The translations under genes were made by a program, and so were the position numbers. The notes under the pieces are model-generated. The model did no database searches. It worked only from the letters and a program-made list of their open reading frames with translations, and was not told the origin of the DNA. Below, piece after piece: positions 1-7,176 of a stretch of DNA of 23,227 nucleotides. Each line of letters starts with the position of its first letter. Positions within the stretch are counted from its first letter, which is position 1. The stretch spans positions 1 to 23,227 of the forward strand of contig CBESOE010000059.1 in NCBI GenBank assembly GCA_965531145.1. Reading direction: 5' to 3'. Origin of the DNA: JAQAZP01 sp965531145. Its GTDB lineage: Bacteria > Acidobacteriota > JAQAZP01.

Positions 1-203
1 GGATGCTGCGCTACGTCTTCCCTTCATTCCTGCATGATGTTGTCTGGAACCACTCACTGTGCCTGATGAAGGATGTCATCGATAGGGATCTGGACCCACC
101 GGTCGTTGAGCGCGGGTAGTGTTGACGCCCGCCCAGCAAAACCCTATTCTTTTTGTATAGTAAAAAGGCAATCAATTGAAAGAGTATCAGCTGATTCGGG
201 GTT

Positions 204-1417
204 CTACTGACCGGGCGCTTCGCCGCTGAGCATCGAGCGGACAAAGGCCACCCGCTGCTCAAGGTCCGGGCCTTCGAGGGCTTTGGCCACCCTGGACATC
301 ATCTCCGGGATCTCGATCTGCTGCGGGCACTTCTCCAGGCACTCACCACACTGGGTGCACTGGGAGGCGTAGCCGGTATCGTGGCCCGCCAGGTCGCCGC
401 ACATACGGACGGCATAGCTGTACCCGGCTCCCTGCCGGTCGCCATACATGGAGAGCGTGTTGTACACGTCGAAGCAGTCGGGAATCATCACCCCCGAGGG
501 GCAGGGCATGCAGTAGCCGCAGCCGGTGCAGCCCACGGCCATCAGCTCGCGATACTCGGCGGCCGCCCGCCCCACCAGCTCGTGTTCCGCGTCGGTGAGT
601 GAGTTGGGGAGCGATTCGCCGGCAATGGCGATGTTCTCCTCAATGTGCGCTTCCACATTCATGCCGGAGAGCAGCAGGGTGACCTCCGGACGGTCCCAGA
701 CCCAGCGCAGGGCCCACTCCGCCGGCGTGCGCCCGATGGCGGCTTCGTCCCAGATTGCCTGTATCGACGGCGGGGGGCGGGGGTGGACAGTTTGCCGCCC
801 CGCAGGGGCTCCATGGCGATGATGCCCAGTCCCCTGGACGCGGCATATTCCAGGCCGTCCGTGCCCGCCTGCATCTGCTCGTCGAGAAAGTTGTACTGGA
901 TCTGGCAGAAGGTCCAGGGGTAGGCGTCGACGATCCGCGAGAAGTCCTCCGGCCGGCCGTGAAAGGAGAAGCCGGCGTTGACGATCCGTCCGTCGGCCAG
1001 GGCGCTATCGAGGAACCCGGTGACCCCCATCCCTTCCAGCCGGTCCAACTGTTCTCCGGACAGGGCGTGAACCAGGTAGTAGTCGATGCGGTCGGTTCCC
1101 AGGCGCCCGAGCTGCCGGTCGAGGTAGCGGTCCATGTCCTCGCGCTTTTCGAGGAGCCAGGAGGGGAGTTTTGTGGCCAGCCGGACCCTGTCCCGGTACC
1201 CGCCTCCCAGAGCCAGGCCTACCAGTCCCTCGCTGTCTCCGCCGTGATAGGGCCAGGCCGTGTCGATGTAGTTGACCCCAAGGTTGATGGCGGAACGGAG
1301 CTGGCGGATGGCCCGCGGCGCGTCGATGGAGCCGTTCTTGCGCAGCGGCAGGCGCATGGTCCCGAAGCCGAGGCTGGAGAGCCAGTCGCCATTCTTCGGC
1401 ATGGTGCGGTAGAGCAT
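204..1417 (-). pseudogene. Aldo/keto reductase with C-terminal 4Fe-4S ferredoxin region, split by a frameshift
   Basis: Two reading frames together encode one aldo/keto reductase of the type that carries a ferredoxin-like tail. The N-terminal part (from ATG 1417) has the AKR TIM-barrel start LGFGTMRLP, the segment YIDTAWPYHGG with the catalytic-type Asp and Tyr, and a later AMEPLRGGKL. It then runs out of frame. The second frame continues with WDEAAIGRTPAEWALRW, then CTGCGYCMPCP and CTQCGECLEKCP, which are ligands for two 4Fe-4S clusters. Adding one base to the G6 (772-777) or G5 (779-783) run rejoins the frames into about 404 residues, a normal family length. The lesion is either a real one-base deletion or a homopolymer sequencing error. 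The family is probably a cytoplasmic NAD(P)H-dependent oxidoreductase; the substrate is unknown. It lies downstream of the aldehyde dehydrogenase but has its own promoter. No clear Shine-Dalgarno site precedes ATG 1417. Confidence 0.85.
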
Positions 1418-1452
1418 AGTTGAGCCACTTTGTGGTTAGACGGTGTTCGAAG

Positions 1453-1481
1453 ATTATAGTGTACGACATCCGTCAGGGCAA
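1453..1481 (-). promoter_or_regulatory. Predicted sigma-70 promoter of the aldo/keto reductase
   Basis: Reading the minus strand, TTGCCC (1476-1481) and a perfect TATAAT (1453-1458) are separated by 17 bp. The predicted start near 1446 gives a leader of about 29 nt to ATG 1417. The -35 hexamer overlaps the T-tract of the upstream gene's terminator. Confidence 0.65.
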
Positions 1482-1521
1482 AAAAACGGCGCGGCAGGAA
1501 TCGCTTCCTTGCCGCGCCGTT
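1480..1521 (-). terminator. Intrinsic terminator of the aldehyde dehydrogenase gene
   Basis: A near-perfect GC-rich stem (1485-1500 with 1505-1521, core AACGGCGCGGCA) closes a 4-nt loop. On the minus strand it is followed by a run of seven T. It lies 30 bp past the aldehyde dehydrogenase stop codon. Confidence 0.9.
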
Positions 1522-1550
1522 GGTCTGTACGGATTGGTGTCGATCAACGA

Positions 1551-3092
1551 TCAGACGTCGAACTTCACCCCCTGGGCCAGGGGAAGCTCGGTGCCCCAGT
1601 TGATGGTGTTTGACTGCCGGCGCATGTAGGCCTTCCAGGCATCGGAGCCCGACTCGCGGCCGCCGCCGGTGTCCTTCTCCCCGCCGAAGGCCAGGCCGAT
1701 CTCGGCGCCGGAGGTGCCGATGTTGACGTTGGCGATGCCGCAGTCCGAGCCGCGGTGGCTGAGGAAAGCCTCGGTCTCCAGAATGTTGTTGGAGAAGATG
1801 GAGGAAGAGAGGCCCTGGGGCACGTTGTTGTGCATGGCGATGGCCTCGTCGATTTCGTCATACTCCATGAGGTAGAGGATCGGGGCAAAGGTCTCCCGCT
1901 GCACCACGTCGAGGTCGTTGCTGGCCTTGACCAGCGAGGGGGTGACAAAGTGACCGCCGGCGTATTCGCCGTCGTTCAGTTCCTCGCCGCCGCAGAGCAC
2001 CTCGGCACCGTTCTCCCGCAGCTCGGCCAGGGCGGCCATCATGGTGTCCACCGCCGTGCGGTCCACCAGCGGGCCCATCAGGGTGTTGGAATCCAGCGGG
2101 TTGCCGATGCGGATGTTGGGGTAGGTGGAGATCAGCTTCTCGGTCAGCTCGGCCGCCACGCTCTTGTGCATGATCACCCGGCGGGTGGAGGTGCAGCGCT
2201 GGCCGGCGGTGCCCACGGCGCCGAAGAGGATCGACCGCATGGCCATGTCGAGGTTGGCGCTGGGGGCGACGATGATGCAGTTGTTGCCGCCAAGCTCGAG
2301 GATGGTGTTGCCCAGGCGGCCGCCCACCACTTCGCCCACCCGCTTGCCCATTCTGGTGGAGCCGGTGAAACTGACCAGCGGGATCCGTTTGTCGTTGATC
2401 AGCTGTTCGCCCACCACGCTGCCCTTGCCGATCACCGTGGTCATGATCCCCTGCAGGCCGTGGCGCTCCAGCACCGGGTTGATGATGTTTTGTGTCGCCA
2501 CCGCGGTGAGCGGGGTTGAGGAGGAGGGCTTCCAGATGCTGGTGTCGCCGCAGACGGCGGCGATCAGCGCGTTCCAGGCCCAGACGGCCACCGGGAAGTT
2601 GAAGGCGCTGATGATGCCGATGGTGCCGTAGGGGTGCCACTGCTCGTACATCCGGTGCAGCGGCCGTTCGGAGTGGGTGGTCAGCCCGTAGAGCTGGCGG
2701 GAGAGGCCCACGGCCAGGTGGCCGATGTCGATCATCTCCTGCACTTCGCCGAGACCCTCGGAAAGGATCTTGCCCATCTCCATGGTGACCAGGGCGCCCA
2801 GGGCGTCCTTCTTCTCGGTGAGCGCCACCGTCATCTCGTGTACCAGCATCCCCCGCTGGGGGGCGGGCATCATGCGGAAGGTCTTGAACGCCTCCTCGGC
2901 GTCGGCCATCACCCGTTCGAAGTCGTCATCGTTGGCCTGGAGCACGCTGGCGATGGTCTCGCCGGTGGCCGGGTTGACCGAGGCCAGCTCGTCGCGCGCG
3001 CTCTCGCGATACCACTGCTTGCCACAGGCTCCGGGGTTTACGGCTTCCAGGCCCAGCTGCTGGAGAACATCCTTCACTTCGGTGCTGCTCAT
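1551..3092 (-). CDS. Aldehyde dehydrogenase, ALDH7 (antiquitin / piperideine-6-carboxylate dehydrogenase) family
   Basis: This is a 513-residue NAD(P)-dependent aldehyde dehydrogenase, expected to be cytoplasmic. The catalytic Asn is N165 (AFNFPVAVW), the NAD-site Lys K188 (WKPS), the general-base Glu E266 (LELGGNN) and the nucleophile C300 (GQRCTSTRR). ALDH7 is indicated by the signatures GSDCGIANVN, GAEIGLAFGGEKDTGGGRES and the C-terminal LPLAQGVKF. Characterised members oxidise alpha-aminoadipic semialdehyde (in equilibrium with piperideine-6-carboxylate) in lysine catabolism. No other lysine-degradation gene is visible, so the substrate is inferred. ATG 3092 is preceded on the minus strand by GGAGGAGGAA. 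The gene has its own promoter at 3197-3225 and a strong terminator at 1480-1521, so it appears monocistronic. Bacterial homologues are often called amaB or pcd; no symbol is assigned because the substrate is unproven. Confidence 0.92.
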   Translation of the reverse strand: MSSTEVKDVLQQLGLEAVNPGACGKQWYRESARDELASVNPATGETIASVLQANDDDFERVMADAEEAFKTFRMMPAPQRGMLVHEMTVALTEKKDALGALVTMEMGKILSEGLGEVQEMIDIGHLAVGLSRQLYGLTTHSERPLHRMYEQWHPYGTIGIISAFNFPVAVWAWNALIAAVCGDTSIWKPSSSTPLTAVATQNIINPVLERHGLQGIMTTVIGKGSVVGEQLINDKRIPLVSFTGSTRMGKRVGEVVGGRLGNTILELGGNNCIIVAPSANLDMAMRSILFGAVGTAGQRCTSTRRVIMHKSVAAELTEKLISTYPNIRIGNPLDSNTLMGPLVDRTAVDTMMAALAELRENGAEVLCGGEELNDGEYAGGHFVTPSLVKASNDLDVVQRETFAPILYLMEYDEIDEAIAMHNNVPQGLSSSIFSNNILETEAFLSHRGSDCGIANVNIGTSGAEIGLAFGGEKDTGGGRESGSDAWKAYMRRQSNTINWGTELPLAQGVKFDV

Positions 3093-3196
3093 TCTTGCGC
3101 TTCCTCCTCCACGGCCCGGGGTGAGGGCCTGATAGGTAAACCGGCGCCGGCTGCGGATCAGCCCGGCCGAAATTCCGGCATGAAAATCAAGGCAGG

Positions 3197-3225
3197 ATTA
3201 TAGACCAGGGCAGGAAGACGGGCAA
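3197..3225 (-). promoter_or_regulatory. Predicted sigma-70 promoter of the aldehyde dehydrogenase
   Basis: On the minus strand TTGCCC (3220-3225), a 17-bp spacer and a perfect TATAAT (3197-3202) lie about 100 bp upstream of the start codon. The hexamers and spacing match those before the downstream aldo/keto reductase. Confidence 0.65.
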
Positions 3226-3305
3226 TGGGCAGTGTGCTTTTTGCGTTCCGCAATTGGATTGAGAGCCAGTTGCGGGGGTCTTTCACGGCCGGAACAGCCG
3301 ATTTC

Positions 3306-3334
3306 TTGACTTAATTCAATCCCGATCGTATTAA
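3306..3334 (+). promoter_or_regulatory. Predicted sigma-70 promoter of the DUF362 gene
   Basis: TTGACT (3306-3311), a 17-bp spacer and TATTAA (3329-3334) lie in an AT-rich island within GC-rich DNA, on the strand of the gene starting at 3504. Confidence 0.5.
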
Positions 3335-3503
3335 TAGGGCCATGGCTAACCGGGGGAAACAGCCCGCAGGGCGGTCCCTCCGTCCGTGGTTTCGCACGGG
3401 AATTCATTATGAATGGTGAGTGGCGACGGGGGTTTGTCCGCTTGCCGGCATTCATATGATGCGGTTGTTTTAGCGGTGGCAGACCAACTTGAAGAGGTGA
3501 GTG

Positions 3504-5099
3504 ATGAGCAAGAGGGATGAGCGGTCGTCGGAACGGAAATCGTGTCTCAACCGCCGGGACTTTCTGAAGACCGGGGCGGCAGCGGCGGCGGGAGCGGCCG
3601 TGGTGCAGCCCTTTGCCGTGCGATCGGCCACGGCCGACACCACGGTCAGGGCCCGGCCCAAGGTGGTGCGGGTTCATGACGACCGAGCCACCTACTGGGA
3701 CTACTCGAGCAACTATTACTTCGACCACGTGAACCAGGGCGTGGTGGACGACATGCTCGATGTGGGGGTCAAGTGTCTGACCAACACCTTCACCGTGGCC
3801 GACGCCTGGAACGTGATCATGGCCTCCTATGTGCCGGGGGACAAGGTGGCGGTGAAGATCAACATGAACAACTACGCCGGCATGAGCAACGAGATGGACG
3901 CCATCGCCCCCTCGATCAACGCTCTCTGTCACGGCCTGGTGGATGTCATGGGGATCCCGGTGGCGGACATCCGGGTCTACGACTGCTCGCGGCCGATCCA
4001 CCAGCAGCGGGTCAAGGACCGGGTGAACTACGCGGTGACCTACGTTGAATCGGGTGACGCGCTGGCCCAGGCCGACTACGATGCGCCGGTGACGTTCCGC
4101 AACATCTCCACCCAGTACATCCCGCTGGTGGTCAGCCAGTCGCAGCACCTGATCAACCTGCCGCTGTTCAAGGACCACTTTTACGTGCTGGCCACCATGT
4201 GCTTCAAGAACCACCTGGGCACCTCCAAACCGGGGCCGTCCAGCCTGCACTCCTCGATCCACACCAACCTCTCCGACTTCTACGTCAACCCGCACATCCG
4301 CGACAAGACCCGGCTGGTGCTGGGCGACGCGCTCTTCGGTCTCTGGAACGGTGGTCCGTACGGGGATCCCGTGCAGTGGGACACCTTCCCCAACGGCCCG
4401 ACGCCCAACAGCCTTTTCCTCTCCTTCGACCCGGTGGCTCACGAGTCGGTGATGGTCGACTACCTGCTGGCCGAACAGGCCCACCACGGTGTGGGTGAAA
4501 CCTCCCACGACTACCTCCACGAGGCCATGGACTACCACAACCTCGGCGTGCACGAGCACTGCAACGGTCTGGGCAACTACACCAACATCTGGTATATCGA
4601 ACGGGACGCGCACTACGGGGAAGACTGCTGGCGGGGCAATGTGAACAAGGGGGCGGGCCTGGTGCCCAACGTGCTCTTTGTCAACGGCAGCGCCGGGGTC
4701 AACGGGGGAGTGGTGGAGGTGCCCGCTGGGCAGCCCATCGTCATCACCCTCAACGCGCCGCCCTCGCGGTCGATGTCGAAATACGCGCTCTACGCCTGGA
4801 ACCGGCAGCCGGAGGCCTGCTGTCACAAGACCCAGCCCTGGGACCTGGGCCACACCTGCCTGCCCACGCCGATGAACGGGGCGTCGCCGCAGCCGGTGCT
4901 GATCTGGAACAACCTCGGCTACCAGTCGGTTCTCGGGGTGCCCAATCGCTTTGCGCCCCAGGCGCCCTGCACCATCGCCAACGTGGCCGGCGGCCTTCCC
5001 GCGGGCCGGCTCTATACCCTGCAGGGGATCATCCAGGATGACGCGGCGATCCATCCCCAGGCGGCGGTGACCAACGCCGTGGTGATCAAGACCGTCTGA
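3504..5099 (+). CDS. Tat-exported DUF362 domain protein with C-terminal beta-rich domain
   Basis: This is a 531-residue protein of unknown function. Residues 16-35 form a twin-arginine signal (NRRDFLKTG followed by an Ala-rich hydrophobic stretch), with probable cleavage after ATA at about residue 44. It is therefore predicted to be folded, possibly with a cofactor, before export to the periplasm. The middle region (about 90-350) matches DUF362, with DKVAVKINMN, HLINLPLFKDH, CFKNHLGTSKPGPSSLH and LVLGDALFGLWNGGP. It lacks the 4Fe-4S motif of many DUF362 proteins. The last 170 or so residues (from about VLFVNGSAGVNGG to TNAVVIKTV) look like a separate beta-rich domain that I cannot name. ATG 3504 is preferred to the adjacent GTG 3501 because AGAGGTGA (3493-3500) is better spaced. 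The gene stands alone between a promoter and a strong terminator. Confidence 0.85.
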   Translation: MSKRDERSSERKSCLNRRDFLKTGAAAAAGAAVVQPFAVRSATADTTVRARPKVVRVHDDRATYWDYSSNYYFDHVNQGVVDDMLDVGVKCLTNTFTVADAWNVIMASYVPGDKVAVKINMNNYAGMSNEMDAIAPSINALCHGLVDVMGIPVADIRVYDCSRPIHQQRVKDRVNYAVTYVESGDALAQADYDAPVTFRNISTQYIPLVVSQSQHLINLPLFKDHFYVLATMCFKNHLGTSKPGPSSLHSSIHTNLSDFYVNPHIRDKTRLVLGDALFGLWNGGPYGDPVQWDTFPNGPTPNSLFLSFDPVAHESVMVDYLLAEQAHHGVGETSHDYLHEAMDYHNLGVHEHCNGLGNYTNIWYIERDAHYGEDCWRGNVNKGAGLVPNVLFVNGSAGVNGGVVEVPAGQPIVITLNAPPSRSMSKYALYAWNRQPEACCHKTQPWDLGHTCLPTPMNGASPQPVLIWNNLGYQSVLGVPNRFAPQAPCTIANVAGGLPAGRLYTLQGIIQDDAAIHPQAAVTNAVVIKTV

Positions 5100-5118
5100 T
5101 CGCAGATCTGATCGCAGA
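5095..5118. repeat. Perfect 12-bp tandem duplication at a stop codon
   Basis: TCTGATCGCAGA occurs twice back to back. The first copy contains the TGA stop of the DUF362 gene (5097-5099). Each copy has TCTG and CAGA as short inverted arms. It is probably a slippage product. Confidence 0.7.
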
Positions 5119-5128
5119 AGGGTACGTG

Positions 5129-5160
5129 AAAAGCCCCCCGGGGAACCGGGGGGCTTTTTT
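5129..5160 (+). terminator. Intrinsic terminator of the DUF362 gene
   Basis: A GC-rich stem with core GCCCCCCGG/CCGGGGGGC, a GGAA loop and six T follow the stop codon by about 30 bp. The A-run on its left flank could let it work for the convergent minus-strand genes too. Confidence 0.9.
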
Positions 5161-5185
5161 CTGTGGGGTGTTGCCCGGGCAGGAA

Positions 5186-5458
5186 TCAGCCGGGCAGCTC
5201 TTCGGCCAGCGCGGTGCGGAAACCGGCAAACCGCGGTTGCTCCTCGATGAATTTCTTCACCGCCGACTGGGTGGCTTCGTCATCGCAGACAAAGGTGATG
5301 CAGCGGCATTGGCGGTCGCAGGCCGAGCAGTGGTATTTCTCGTTGAGCTGCTGGCCGCAGCGACAGAAGGGCTCCATGGCCAGGCCACCCTCCTCGAGGT
5401 AGGCCCGGAAGTAATCGTCCGGTGCCGGGCGGCCCTTATTTTCGGGTGTGTCGTTCAC
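5186..5458 (-). CDS. Small Cys-rich protein, possible zinc ribbon
   Basis: This 90-residue protein is not recognised. Its centre has a Cys cluster, CRCG followed about 10 residues later by CSACDRQCRC, with one further Cys at CDDEA, which suggests metal binding (probably zinc). The rest is acidic and helix-prone. GTG 5458 is chosen because AAGGAG lies 7 bp upstream on the minus strand. A start at ATG 5512 would overlap the NYN gene by 32 bp and has a poor N terminus. The gene begins 22 bp after the NYN stop codon and is probably cotranscribed and translationally coupled with it. It may be a partner or regulator of that nuclease; this is inferred only from position. Confidence 0.6.
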   Translation of the reverse strand: MNDTPENKGRPAPDDYFRAYLEEGGLAMEPFCRCGQQLNEKYHCSACDRQCRCITFVCDDEATQSAVKKFIEEQPRFAGFRTALAEELPG

Positions 5459-5480
5459 CAACTCTCCTTCGGGCGCTGGC

Positions 5481-6239
5481 TCAGTTGCTCTTGCCGAAGC
5501 CCTCGATGACATAGGTGCCGCTGCGGGTGTCCTTGCGCAGCAGGATCACGCCATTTTTCTCGGCATCCTCCAGCAGCTCGCTGAAGGTGCGGTACCCGTG
5601 GTAGGTCTCGTTGAAAGAGGGTTTCTTCCGTTTCATGGTCTCCTTGACCATGGAGGACCAGAGTACCGGCTTGTTCTCCCGCACCAGGGCCACCACCGAG
5701 TCCACCATCAACTGGAACGCCTCCTTCTTCTTCTTATCCAGACGGCCGAATTTCGGCGGGCTGGTGCTGGGCCGCACCAGGTCTTCGTAGAAGATGAACT
5801 CGTCACAGTTGTTGATCAGCAGCTCGGACGATGAGTCCTTCATGCCCAGGCCGATCACATGCTTGCCGTTCTCCTTGAGCTTGGAGACCAGCGGAGAGAA
5901 ATCGCTGTCCCCGGAGACGATGCAAAAGGTGTCGATGTGCTCTTTGGCGTAGGAGAGATCCATGGCGTCCACCACCAGGCGGATGTCGGCGGAGTTCTTC
6001 CCGGTCATGTGCCGCTTGGGAATGTCGATCAGCTCCATGGCCGCTTCGTGGAGGGTCCGTTTGTACTCGCCAAAACGGGACCAGTCGGCATAGGCCTTCT
6101 TGGAGATGATCTTGCCCTTTTCCACCAACCGCTCGAGAACTTTGGTGATATCAAACTTCTTCGATTTCATGTCCTTGAAACCGAGGGCCAGGTTCTCGAA
6201 ATCGACAAACACGGCAAGATTCTGTTCAGTGTCCTGCAT
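5481..6239 (-). CDS. NYN domain (LabA/DUF88-like) protein with C-terminal OST-HTH/LOTUS domain, putative RNase
   Basis: This 252-residue cytoplasmic protein has an N-terminal NYN (PIN-like) nuclease domain. The expected acidic, metal-binding residues are visible: D13, E15 and N16 (FVDFENL), D85 and D91 (KNSADIRLVVDAMDL), and D111 and D113 (VSGDSDFSPLV). After a Lys-rich linker near residue 170, the C terminus (about 175-250) fits an OST-HTH/LOTUS fold, a presumed RNA-binding module (WSSMVKETMKRKKPSFNETYHGY, ending SGTYVIEG; shown as its conserved ends). The LabA/NYN-LOTUS family is widespread in bacteria and its RNA targets are mostly unknown. On the minus strand GAGGT precedes ATG 6239, and a near-consensus promoter lies at 6281-6309. 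It is followed by the small Cys-rich gene. Confidence 0.9.
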   Translation of the reverse strand: MQDTEQNLAVFVDFENLALGFKDMKSKKFDITKVLERLVEKGKIISKKAYADWSRFGEYKRTLHEAAMELIDIPKRHMTGKNSADIRLVVDAMDLSYAKEHIDTFCIVSGDSDFSPLVSKLKENGKHVIGLGMKDSSSELLINNCDEFIFYEDLVRPSTSPPKFGRLDKKKKEAFQLMVDSVVALVRENKPVLWSSMVKETMKRKKPSFNETYHGYRTFSELLEDAEKNGVILLRKDTRSGTYVIEGFGKSN

Positions 6240-6280
6240 TTCTACCTCGTTCAGCTCGTCCTGTTTTTCTGAAGAACGAA

Positions 6281-6309
6281 ACTATAGCGGAGTGGATCGG
6301 AGCTGTCAA
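6281..6309 (-). promoter_or_regulatory. Near-consensus sigma-70 promoter of the NYN gene
   Basis: On the minus strand TTGACA (6304-6309), a 17-bp spacer and TATAGT (6281-6286) lie about 45 bp upstream of ATG 6239. Confidence 0.78.
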
Positions 6310-6378
6310 ACTTGTTGATAGCACGCGATTTTCTGCGCTGACTCCCTGTTGCTGCACCTCGGGCCCGGACAGCAGAAA

Positions 6379-6408
6379 GGGACACCGGAGTAGCGATACC
6401 GGTGTCCC
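6379..6408 (-). terminator. Hairpin after the acidic lipoprotein gene
   Basis: A perfect 10-bp stem, GGGACACCGG with CCGGTGTCCC, encloses a 10-nt loop about 40 bp past the lipoprotein stop. The following minus-strand sequence, TTTCTG, is a weak T-tract, so terminator function is likely but not certain. Confidence 0.55.
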
Positions 6409-6449
6409 CTTGTTTACCGATGAGACACTGAATGGCGGGTGCTGTGATA

Positions 6450-6761
6450 CTACTTACCTTCCGTCACGTCCTTAACCGCTTCATCAACGGCCTCGGCCCC
6501 TTCTTCAAGGGCTTCGCCGGTTTCGTCCACGACTTCACCGGCTTCGTCCAAGGCGCCTTCAACGGCTTCCTCAGCATCGGCCACGGCAGCATCGGTCTTG
6601 GGCGTGGCGGCCATCAGTTTCTTGCCATTGGCCGGACCAGCCGGCGTGGCCGTCTCGGTGCCTTCGGTGGCCTGCTCCGCCTGCTGGCAGGCGATGGGAG
6701 CGAGCACCATGAACAGGACGGCGACAAAAGCGGCGGCAATCTGAAAAAAGCGTTTGGACAT
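6450..6761 (-). CDS. Small acidic lipoprotein with Ala/Glu/Asp-rich repeats
   Basis: This 103-residue protein has a hydrophobic N-terminal segment (residues 5-24) ending in PIAC. That makes C25 a plausible lipidation site, although Pro at -3 is unusual. The mature part has a Thr/Ala/Pro stretch followed by an acidic, low-complexity region (about 58-100) with short imperfect repeats such as DEAGEVVDETGEALEEG, likely one long amphipathic helix. It resembles many small anchored envelope proteins; no function can be assigned. ATG 6761 is chosen because AAGGAGAT lies 7 bp upstream on the minus strand; longer versions have no signal peptide at their start. Confidence 0.75.
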   Translation of the reverse strand: MSKRFFQIAAAFVAVLFMVLAPIACQQAEQATEGTETATPAGPANGKKLMAATPKTDAAVADAEEAVEGALDEAGEVVDETGEALEEGAEAVDEAVKDVTEGK

Positions 6762-7050
6762 TCGTTGATCTCCTTGCGTTTTACGGGGGATCCCCTGATT
6801 CGAGAAATTACAGTTAATCCACGTTATCACTGATTAGATTGGGAACTCAGCATTTGCAGAACAATACCAAAATGGTCCTCCATCGTCAAGAGACAAAAAT
6901 GCGATATTCGCCGGAGACCGGAGGCGCTGTACAGCGGTTATGGTGGGGGAAGGGCAGAGGTTTTTTATGTCAAACCCGCAGGGAAATGGTTCAGAAACGG
7001 CGGGTTATGGATGGCCGCCCGGCGATGGGACAAAAAAAATGCCCGGCGGC

Positions 7051-7079
7051 TTGACAGCAAGATATGGTGGCACTATTAT
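7051..7079 (+). promoter_or_regulatory. Near-consensus sigma-70 promoter of nrdDG
   Basis: TTGACA (7051-7056), a 17-bp spacer and TATTAT (7074-7079) are on the nrdD strand. Transcription would start near 7086 and run directly into the putative NrdR boxes. Confidence 0.78.
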
Positions 7080-7087
7080 CCTAAGGC

Positions 7088-7134
7088 ACAAGATATAGTA
7101 TATATCCCCCACATAATAACAATCTATATGTACT
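7088..7134 (+). promoter_or_regulatory. Putative tandem NrdR boxes
   Basis: Two 16-bp sequences, ACAAGATATAGTATAT (7088-7103) and ACAATCTATATGTACT (7119-7134), partly match the NrdR box consensus ACACWATATATWGTGT (11 and 10 of 16 by eye). They start 31 bp apart, three helical turns. Paired NrdR boxes at about that spacing are typical of nrd operons. They lie just downstream of the predicted transcription start, a suitable place for repression. Confidence 0.55.
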
Positions 7135-7176
7135 GGTATTCGCCAAGGGATGGCGTACTATTTTCGGAGGTTGAGT

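Larger units (their letters stand above)
3093..3503. other. Divergent intergenic region
   Basis: These 411 bp separate the divergent aldehyde dehydrogenase and DUF362 genes. They hold one predicted promoter for each. I see no convincing small gene or RNA here. The leader of the DUF362 gene would be about 160 nt. Confidence 0.6.
6762..7176. other. Divergent intergenic region upstream of nrdDG
   Basis: These 415 bp separate the lipoprotein and nrdD. The right end holds the nrdD promoter and the two putative NrdR boxes. Between 6840 and 7050 there is a 7-bp stem (6973-6979 with 7000-7006) and an imperfect GCCGCC-containing stem just before the -35 box. I see no convincing gene in it and no good promoter for the lipoprotein. 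Confidence 0.55.

Noticed and set aside
1..203. Left edge of the window searched for a gene, terminator or RNA
   Set aside because: No convincing stem with a T-tract, tRNA-like fold or coding sequence was found.
204..662. A stand-alone ferredoxin-like gene starting at ATG 662
   Set aside because: The conserved AKR sequence continues in the same frame upstream of this ATG, so it is the 3' part of a frameshifted aldo/keto reductase.
3198..5054. Long minus-strand open frame of 618 codons opposite the DUF362 gene
   Set aside because: It is rich in His, Val, Gly and Arg, typical of the antisense of a high-GC gene. It has no motif or ribosome site, while the plus strand has a signal peptide and domain matches.
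6839..7054. Possible 71-codon gene before nrdD
   Set aside because: No ribosome site, no coding bias and no recognisable sequence; it overlaps the nrdD -35 region.
7150..7176. Upstream ATG that would extend NrdD by nine residues
   Set aside because: The GGAGG at 7166-7170 lies inside this extension and is correctly placed for ATG 7177.
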